Notes under the pieces: generated by a model
The model's database searches: none
The model's input: the letters and a program-made list of their open reading frames with translations, nothing else
What the model was told of the DNA's origin: nothing
Position numbers and translations under genes: made by a program
From: Candidatus Desantisbacteria bacterium CG1_02_49_89
GTDB lineage: Bacteria; Desantisbacteria; UBA1551
Reading direction: 5' to 3'
DNA length: 15,900 nt
Assembly (NCBI GenBank): GCA_001871075.1
Contig: MNUP01000069.1
Location: 1-15,900, forward strand
In this document: in pieces, positions 7,584 to 11,373 of the stretch
Layout of the letters: the number at the start of each line of letters is the position of its first letter
Position numbering within the stretch: the first letter of the stretch is position 1

Positions 7584-7855
7584 AATTTTAATTTCCTCCT
7601 GTATAATCTTTTTTCTTCCTCATTCATATCCCTCGCAGTTATTACTTGAACATCCTTAACACCTTCTAAAAATTCAAAAACAACGATTAAATATCGGCCC
7701 GAAAATGTTCTGCCAAAAACCAAATATCTGCCTTGCCTTGTTTTTAAAAGAAAATATTTTGATACAAAAACTTCCTCTGTTTCATCTGGTCTGACATCGT
7801 GATTCCCGATATGTTCTATATTATTATCATTCCAAACAAACGATTTCATTTTCAA
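7580..7855 (-). CDS. BrnT-family toxin
   Basis: A 91-residue protein with FVWNDNNIEHIGNHDVRPDE (6-25) and YLVFGRTFSGRYLIVVF. It ends VITARDMNEEEKRLYRRK, the diagnostic BrnT layout (RelE-like fold, ribosome-dependent or free RNA cleavage in known members). The reading start is a TTG at 7855 with AGGAG six bases ahead; an ATG at 7849 is the alternative, with a longer 12-base spacing. It is first in the operon and followed by its antitoxin with a 4-nt overlap, the usual brnT-brnA order. A promoter is visible at 7886-7913. Confidence 0.85.
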   Translation of the reverse strand: MKMKSFVWNDNNIEHIGNHDVRPDETEEVFVSKYFLLKTRQGRYLVFGRTFSGRYLIVVFEFLEGVKDVQVITARDMNEEEKRLYRRKLKL

Positions 7856-7885
7856 GGGATACTCCTACTACTGTATTTACATTAT

Positions 7886-7931
7886 AGTATATACAAAAAA
7901 GAAATTTTGTCAAGAAAAAAATGATTTTTTT
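7886..7931 (-). promoter_or_regulatory. Promoter of the brnT/brnA-like operon with A7/T7 palindrome
   Basis: Minus strand: TTGACA (7913-7908), a 16-bp spacer, then TATACT (7891-7886). Upstream of the -35 box is a perfect palindrome (7915-7931) of seven A, TGA, then seven T on the plus strand. The whole 7908-7931 block (24 bp) is identical to 10839-10862 in front of the other toxin-antitoxin operon. Confidence 0.8.
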
Positions 7932-7995
7932 ATGGAATTAACTGTTGAGGTTGTTGCATTTGGGTTTCCAGTGATTTATTTCCTCGAGTTCAATT

Positions 7996-8085
7996 TTATC
8001 TTGATCGGTGCTCTTTATGTAACTTTGACAGCTTCTCTATCTTGTCAAGTTCTCCCCTATTTAAACGCAGGCTCATTACGCTCAT
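7996..8085 (-). pseudogene. UPF0175-like antitoxin, N-terminal half of a split gene
   Basis: A 29-codon frame beginning MSVMSLRLNRGELDKIEKL and running to KLHKEHRSR before a stop. This looks like the N-terminal ribbon-helix-helix segment (MSxxSLRL...) that precedes the HTH half in the UPF0175-type family, and the missing half is found at 7020-7226. Only about seven residues of the expected linker are lacking between the two parts. GGGAG lies nine bases before ATG 8085. The downstream bases to 7932 show no further homology and are taken to be inserted sequence. It is too short to function as a complete antitoxin. Confidence 0.5.
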
Positions 8086-8147
8086 TTTATTTTTCTCCCT
8101 TTATCTTCTCTTCCGCGTCACCTACGGTAATCCGCTGGGAAATCCGA

Positions 8148-8175
8148 GTAATCAAGTATTGTGTCCCCGGAATTA
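8148..8175. repeat. 28-bp dispersed repeat, copy 2
   Basis: Same orientation as copy 1 at 7228-7255, with one mismatch. It is flanked by ATCAAGTA on the left and TACTTGAT on the right (8152-8159/8177-8184), which could close a hairpin around the GTGTCCCC core. The remaining bases from 8086 to 8235 show only short AATCCG words and no gene. Confidence 0.78.
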
Positions 8176-8235
8176 TTACTTGATCGCCTCAAAATAATTG
8201 ATTGTGGGGCGTCTGAACGATCAAATTACACAAAA

Positions 8236-8835
8236 TTATAGTTTTTCTTTATCTTTTTGAGTGCCTTCTTGAATTGTTCGTTGCGAATAAATAATGTCAA
8301 TTGCAGCTACATTTGAATTAAACCAAGTCTTTGTCATTGTAATTTGGGTCGAACGGAGTAACCAGGTAATATCTAAAGAATTTTTTACTTCCGTGAGCTT
8401 ACCATATTTGTCTTCTAAAATTTTTACCAAAGAATTCCACACCTCATTCAATTCAATGCTGTTAAAATAGCCTCCGTCCTTTGGTTTTACTGCAAGTGTA
8501 ACTTCTTTTAATTTTTCATTACTATCAAAGTCAAATAGAACTATAGTAGGGTGATCAAACATTTTGTCTTCATATCTAATAGAATCAACTTTGTTAAAAA
8601 ACTTTGCCCACTTCTTATTTGTTTCCAATTTTAATGTTAATTCTTCCCACTTAACATCATTTATCGCAAGTTTTACTGCTTCTTTTGTCATTCCCCATTT
8701 TGCGTTTCTGTATCCGCCCGGGTCTAAAATGGTTTGAGTATTTAGGTCACCAATTTTTTCGACTATAGTATCAGCAAAACAATTAAGAGTGCAAAACATA
8801 ATAATTGAGGCAGATAAAAAAATGAGTCTTTTCAT
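8236..8835 (-). CDS. Small exported protein of unknown function
   Basis: About 199 residues. The N-terminus MKRLIFLSASIIMFCTLNCFA has a positive start and hydrophobic core, with likely signal peptidase I cleavage after CFA. LNC is a poor lipobox. The mature part has GYRNAKWGMTKEAVKLAI, a WGM-type motif seen near the N-terminus of many small exported proteins, then mixed alpha/beta sequence with EVWNSLVKILEDKYG. The ORF can be opened at a TTG at 8841, but AGGAG is six bases before ATG 8835. The gene is AT-rich like its toxin-antitoxin neighbours and stands alone. A 48-bp repeat begins 19 bases upstream. I do not recognise a named family. Confidence 0.72.
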   Translation of the reverse strand: MKRLIFLSASIIMFCTLNCFADTIVEKIGDLNTQTILDPGGYRNAKWGMTKEAVKLAINDVKWEELTLKLETNKKWAKFFNKVDSIRYEDKMFDHPTIVLFDFDSNEKLKEVTLAVKPKDGGYFNSIELNEVWNSLVKILEDKYGKLTEVKNSLDITWLLRSTQITMTKTWFNSNVAAIDIIYSQRTIQEGTQKDKEKL

Positions 8836-8853
8836 GATCAACTCCTGATATAA

Positions 8854-8901
8854 AAAAAGGGGGTCAGACCTTGAATATTGAATTATTTGTTACGCAGACC
8901 T
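8854..8901. repeat. 48-bp direct repeat, copy 1
   Basis: Identical over 48 bp to 10151-10198: A5G5, then TCAGACCTTGAATATTG, then AATTATTTGTTACGCAGACC. It ends inside the left arm of a REP-like hairpin. Here that hairpin is interrupted by a 31-nt insert; in copy 2 it is not. Confidence 0.88.
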
Positions 8902-9196
8902 CCCTCCTAACATAACTGGCGGGTCTTCGAAAAGGTCTGCCCTACGAAAGACGTCCCGATAAATCGGGACCGCTACAAAAATACGCAAACCTCCCTCCTA
9001 AATAATTGGCAGCTTGCCCGCCAGTTAGTTTGGCGGGGGTCTTCGAAAAGCCTTGCCCTACGAAATTATTCGGGCTCAATCCTCCTTAAAAATTGGCGGA
9101 CAGGTAAATTGGGCCCCTACGCGCAGGCTGAAGCCTGCGGCTACCAATGTGCGATGAATCGTCCACCAAACTGACTGGCGGACAGGCACCGCTATC
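8894..9196 (-). repeat. Array of REP-like GTAG hairpins, several with inserts in loop or arm
   Basis: This is the main part of the 619-bp gene-free stretch between the exported protein and the PIN module. Units on the plus strand are: GCAGACCT/AGGTCTGC (8894-8901/8933-8940) with a 31-nt insert, then CCTAC; GTCCCGAT-AA-ATCGGGAC (8953-8970), then CGCTAC; GCAAACCT/AGCCTTGC (8985-8992/9049-9056) with a 56-nt insert, then CCTAC; GGGCTCAAT/ATTGGGCCC (9072-9080/9108-9116) with a 27-nt insert, then CTAC; CGCAGGCT-GA-AGCCTGCG (9122-9139), then GCTAC; and GTGCGAT-GA-ATCG, a 25-nt insert (9162-9186), then CAC and CGCTAT. All carry the tag on the same side. Confidence 0.75.
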
Positions 9197-9300
9197 CGCC
9201 CCGACGAAAAGTCGGAGCGGGCAAAATCCCCTCCGAAGAGTCCGCATACTCCGTCCTTTCGGAGTCATCGGACCTGTGTCCCCCTTTAAAAAGGGGGAAA
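9197..9300. repeat. Further palindromes, no GTAG tag
   Basis: Palindromes CGAC-GAAAA-GTCG within a CCGCCC/GCGGG frame (about 9197-9221), ACTCCG/CGGAGT (9248-9265), and CCCCCTTT-AA-AAAGGGGG (9280-9297). From 9300 to 9454 no repeat or gene could be supported. A short open frame there (minus strand, about 9345-9450) has no recognisable features. Confidence 0.6.
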
Positions 9301-9454
9301 TAGATCGGGCGTCATAAATACCGCCCCTACAGGTCACCTGATAATGATGCTTTTGCACAAAATAAAAGGTGCTTTACCCGCAAACCGGCGGTTCAGCGCC
9401 CTGTAATACATAAAATCAGTAAAGCCATATAAGGAATTTATCGGCGACAAAATA

Positions 9455-9631
9455 TCACACGCGGATAGGTTTTTTTTCCACCCGTTTTAATTTTAAGTTT
9501 GCTTCTTTGAGAAACTTCTCTGATTCTTCGTGAATCCTTTTGATCCTCTGCTCAGGAGTTAGGTGTTTTTCTTCTTCATAAACCTTTTCCATTATCTCGT
9601 GGATTTCTCTCATTACTTTTGATTCTTTCAT
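9455..9631 (-). CDS. Small charged partner (putative antitoxin) of the PIN protein
   Basis: A 58-residue protein, MKESKVMREIHEIMEKVYEE and onward, with LTPEQRIKRIHEESEKFLKE in the middle. It is highly charged and predicted all-helical, the kind of short protein encoded beside PIN-domain genes as an antitoxin. Its ATG at 9631 overlaps the PIN stop by 4 nt (ATGA), strong evidence for translational coupling. It lacks an obvious DNA-binding domain. The toxin-first order is the reverse of classical vapBC. A role as neutralising partner is inferred from position and size; I know no named family for it. Confidence 0.7.
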   Translation of the reverse strand: MKESKVMREIHEIMEKVYEEEKHLTPEQRIKRIHEESEKFLKEANLKLKRVEKKPIRV

Positions 9632-10098
9632 GGTTCAACCACCTCCAACGGTGAACAGATTTCTATTTCAGAATAGTCCAGTAATTTATTCACTCCGTTT
9701 ACTTCTGTCCTTGTTTTTAGTTTGACGATATGCTGAAAATTCCAGCTCACTATGACATCCATTTCATTTATTACCGCCACGGCAATATGGATAGCGTCCG
9801 CACGGTACTTTTCAGGAATTATACCTTCCCTTATATACCTATCAGCCAATGCTTCTGCTTCAGAATCAATTTCCAGCATCTGAGGAGCAACCCTGCGCAC
9901 TAAATCCTCCACCTGGGTCTTTCTTGGCTCAGACGCCCTGCCTATTTCTCTGGCGACTTCTTCAGAAATAAAGATTCCTTCAGCTTGCTTGGAAAGAATC
10001 TTAAAAAGCTTTTCTGTAACCTCCCTTTTTTCCGGAGCATCATCGGCAAACATAAAGTTAAATATACTGGTATCAAAGTAGTAGTTTTTCTTCTTCAA
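9628..10098 (-). CDS. PIN-domain protein (VapC-like putative ribonuclease toxin)
   Basis: A 156-residue PIN fold. YFDTSIFN (7-14) carries the first acidic residue, EEVAREI the second and YRADAIHIAVA the third. VSWNFQHIVKLKT has Asn where many VapC proteins have a fourth Asp. The ending (VNKLLDYSEIEICSPLEVVE) is characteristic of a widespread solo-looking PIN family. Expected activity is metal-dependent RNA cleavage. The start is TTG at 10098, with GGGAG five bases before it and no better ATG nearby. A TATAAT-like -10 is at 10137-10132, but no good -35 is seen. The 58-residue gene at 9455-9631 overlaps its stop. Confidence 0.85.
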   Translation of the reverse strand: MKKKNYYFDTSIFNFMFADDAPEKREVTEKLFKILSKQAEGIFISEEVAREIGRASEPRKTQVEDLVRRVAPQMLEIDSEAEALADRYIREGIIPEKYRADAIHIAVAVINEMDVIVSWNFQHIVKLKTRTEVNGVNKLLDYSEIEICSPLEVVEP

Positions 10099-10150
10099 TT
10101 ATACTCCCGGACATTCCCCCGTTTCCCTTTTATTATAAGGGTAAAACGCG

Positions 10151-10214
10151 AAAAAGGGGGTCAGACCTTGAATATTGAATTATTTGTTACGCAGACCTAA
10201 AGGTTTGCCACTAC
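10151..10214. repeat. 48-bp direct repeat, copy 2, running into an uninterrupted REP-like hairpin
   Basis: Bases 10151-10198 equal 8854-8901. The hairpin GCAGACC-TAAA-GGTTTGC (10191-10208, one G-T wobble) is followed by CACTAC at 10209-10214. This is the empty-loop counterpart of the hairpin at 8894-8940. The remaining spacer to 10301 holds a CAA-rich run (minus strand, about 10264-10300) and nothing else recognised. Confidence 0.85.
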
Positions 10215-10301
10215 ATTCCGATCTAAGGGTAATGATACTCAAATATTTGTGTTACAGAGCACTAGTTGTTTTTCTTGGTTGTTGTTGTTTGTTATTGTTT
10301 T

Positions 10302-10565
10302 TTAAGAAGAGTAGGTTCTTTCATTCCTTCGCCTTATATAGATGATTTCAATGAGTTTATTTATTAAATCAAACCTGTATCCAATCCTAAAATTACCTTG
10401 TCTTATTCTATAATAAAATTCTTTACCTTTTTTAATTTTCTTTACTCCTATTGGTAATGGATTAAATTTAAGAGCCTTAATATTATCAGCAATCCGTTGA
10501 AGGTCATCCCTGCTGATATTTTCAATATCTTTTTTAACGCTTTTCTTTACAATAAGATTAAACAT
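10302..10565 (-). CDS. RelE/ParE-family toxin
   Basis: An 87-residue protein starting MFNLIVKKSVKKDIENI. It has the family's C-terminal beta sheet: FYYRIRQGNFRIGYRFD, then IEIIYIRRRNERTY. This matches the RelE/ParE consensus yRlRvGdyRiiY...HR..vY, here with RRRNERTY in the last segment. Likely a ribosome-dependent mRNA interferase or gyrase poison; the sequence alone does not separate the two. Its ATG lies inside the end of the antitoxin gene (8-nt overlap), so translation is coupled and follows the antitoxin. A CAA-rich stretch follows the stop with no terminator. AT-rich. Confidence 0.85.
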   Translation of the reverse strand: MFNLIVKKSVKKDIENISRDDLQRIADNIKALKFNPLPIGVKKIKKGKEFYYRIRQGNFRIGYRFDLINKLIEIIYIRRRNERTYSS

Positions 10566-10794
10566 TTAGACCTTTATGTTTTAAATGTTTATTCCATTCC
10601 GCTTCACTCATTGAGGGTTCATTCTTTCGGGACTCTATAATAACCAAATCTTCTTCATCTTCTTTCATTTCCTCGATCTTCTCGGCAACCGCCTCAGTAA
10701 CAAAATGAGATATTACGACCCCGTTTTGTTTGCGGATGTTTTGTAATTCTTTAATAAGAGCTTCAGGCATTCTGACAGCCATCAATTTTATCAT
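10558..10794 (-). CDS. Ribbon-helix-helix (CopG-like) antitoxin
   Basis: About 78 residues: MIKLMAVRMPEALIKELQNI forms the N-terminal RHH strand and first helix. VISHFVTEAVAEKIEEMKE is the second helix, and the acidic C-terminal tail (EDEEDLVIIESR) is the probable toxin-binding part. An upstream TTG at 10809 is in frame but overlaps the ribosome-binding site. GGAGG stands eight bases before ATG 10794, so I use that start. It is the first gene of the operon, directly behind a near-perfect promoter (10816-10844), and probably represses it. Confidence 0.85.
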   Translation of the reverse strand: MIKLMAVRMPEALIKELQNIRKQNGVVISHFVTEAVAEKIEEMKEDEEDLVIIESRKNEPSMSEAEWNKHLKHKGLNV

Positions 10795-10815
10795 TTTTAT
10801 CACCTCCAATATCTA

Positions 10816-10862
10816 ATTATAGCATATTATAACAATTATGTCAAGAAAAAAATGATTTTTTT
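10816..10862 (-). promoter_or_regulatory. Consensus promoter of the RHH/RelE operon with A7/T7 palindrome
   Basis: Minus strand: TTGACA (10844-10839), 17 bp, TATAAT (10821-10816), a full match to the sigma-70 consensus. A second TATAAT-like word lies within the spacer. The block 10839-10862 is identical over 24 bp to 7908-7931. Confidence 0.9.
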
Positions 10863-10944
10863 GTGTAAATTAGAAAATTTTTAAGAGCGTGGAAATTTGT
10901 TTATCGTCGGAAAAAACTGAAAATGGTAGGAATGGCATAACTAT

Positions 10945-11030
10945 GTCGGATGAATCCGACCGCTCCAAATATGCGATAAATCGCAGCGGACAAAATCCCC
11001 CTATGTCCCCCTTTATTAAAGGAGGAAACG
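10945..11030 (-). repeat. REP-like hairpins and a C5T3/A3G-type palindrome
   Basis: This is part of the 579-bp gene-free stretch 10795-11373. GTCGGAT-GA-ATCCGAC (10945-10960) is followed by CGCTCC, a degenerate CTAC tag. TGCGAT-AA-ATCGCA (10972-10985) is followed by GCGG. An imperfect CCCCCTTT...AAAGGAGG palindrome (about 11007-11025) resembles 9280-9297. Confidence 0.65.
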
Positions 11031-11041
11031 GGAATTATTAC

Positions 11042-11290
11042 GCAAGGCTCCCTCCTAATAAAATTGGCAGCTTGCCCGCCAGTTAGTTTGGCGGGGGTCT
11101 TCGAAAAGCCTTGCCCTATCCGCCCCGATGGACATCGGGGCGAGACCTCGCCCCAAAGGGGCGGGCGAAATATTCGGGTTCAATCCTCCTTAAAAATTGG
11201 CGGACAGGTAAATTGAGCCCCTACGCGCAGGCTGAAGCCTGCGGCTACCCACAAGGTTACCTTTGGGCGACCAAGGTCGCCCCTACGCGC
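11042..11290 (-). repeat. Second array of REP-like GTAG hairpins with inserts
   Basis: Units: GCAAGGCT/AGCCTTGC (11042-11049/11107-11114) enclosing a 57-nt insert almost identical to that at 8993-9048; CGCCCCGATG-GA-CATCGGGGCG (11121-11142); CGCCCC-AAA-GGGGCG (11149-11163), whose arms can also pair with the preceding hairpin; GGGTTCAAT/ATTGAGCCC (11176-11184/11212-11220) with a 27-nt insert identical to 9081-9107, then CTAC; CGCAGGCT-GA-AGCCTGCG (11226-11243), then GCTAC; and GGGCGACC-AA-GGTCGCCC (11265-11282), then CTAC. The order parallels the array at 8985-9139. Confidence 0.78.
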
Positions 11291-11317
11291 ATCTTCACCC
11301 ACATCCCGCAAACAACA

Positions 11318-11362
11318 CCCTCACCTCAATCCTCCCCCGTGTAAGGGGGAGGAAGAATTAGG
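11318..11362. repeat. CCTCCCCC hairpin downstream of the DUF6785 gene
   Basis: CCTCCCCC-GTGTAA-GGGGGAGG (11331-11352), preceded by TCACCTCAAT. On the minus strand it lies 22 bp beyond the stop of the membrane-protein gene. No T-run follows, so it is a repeat that might stall transcription and not a standard terminator. Confidence 0.6.
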
Positions 11363-11373
11363 AGTAGTGAATT

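Noticed and set aside
7932-8183. 83-residue plus-strand open frame
   Set aside because: Runs through the 28-bp repeat and antisense to the UPF0175-like N-terminal piece; no family resemblance.
8894-9196. CRISPR-like array
   Set aside because: Repeats are palindromes of differing sequence with irregular spacing and no constant direct repeat; no cas genes nearby.
9086-9358. 90-residue minus-strand open frame
   Set aside because: Consists entirely of palindromic repeat units and has no ribosome-binding site or protein-like pattern.
9345-9450. Minus-strand frame of about 40 codons after the putative antitoxin
   Set aside because: No start with a ribosome-binding site and no recognisable motif; might be a gene remnant but cannot be supported.
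11111-11344. 77-residue plus-strand open frame
   Set aside because: Translation of REP-like arrays; the peptide reads as translated repeat words (for example the TPSPQSSPV tail).
11331-11352. Intrinsic terminator of the DUF6785 gene
   Set aside because: Strong stem but no T-run on the minus strand; kept as a repeat only.
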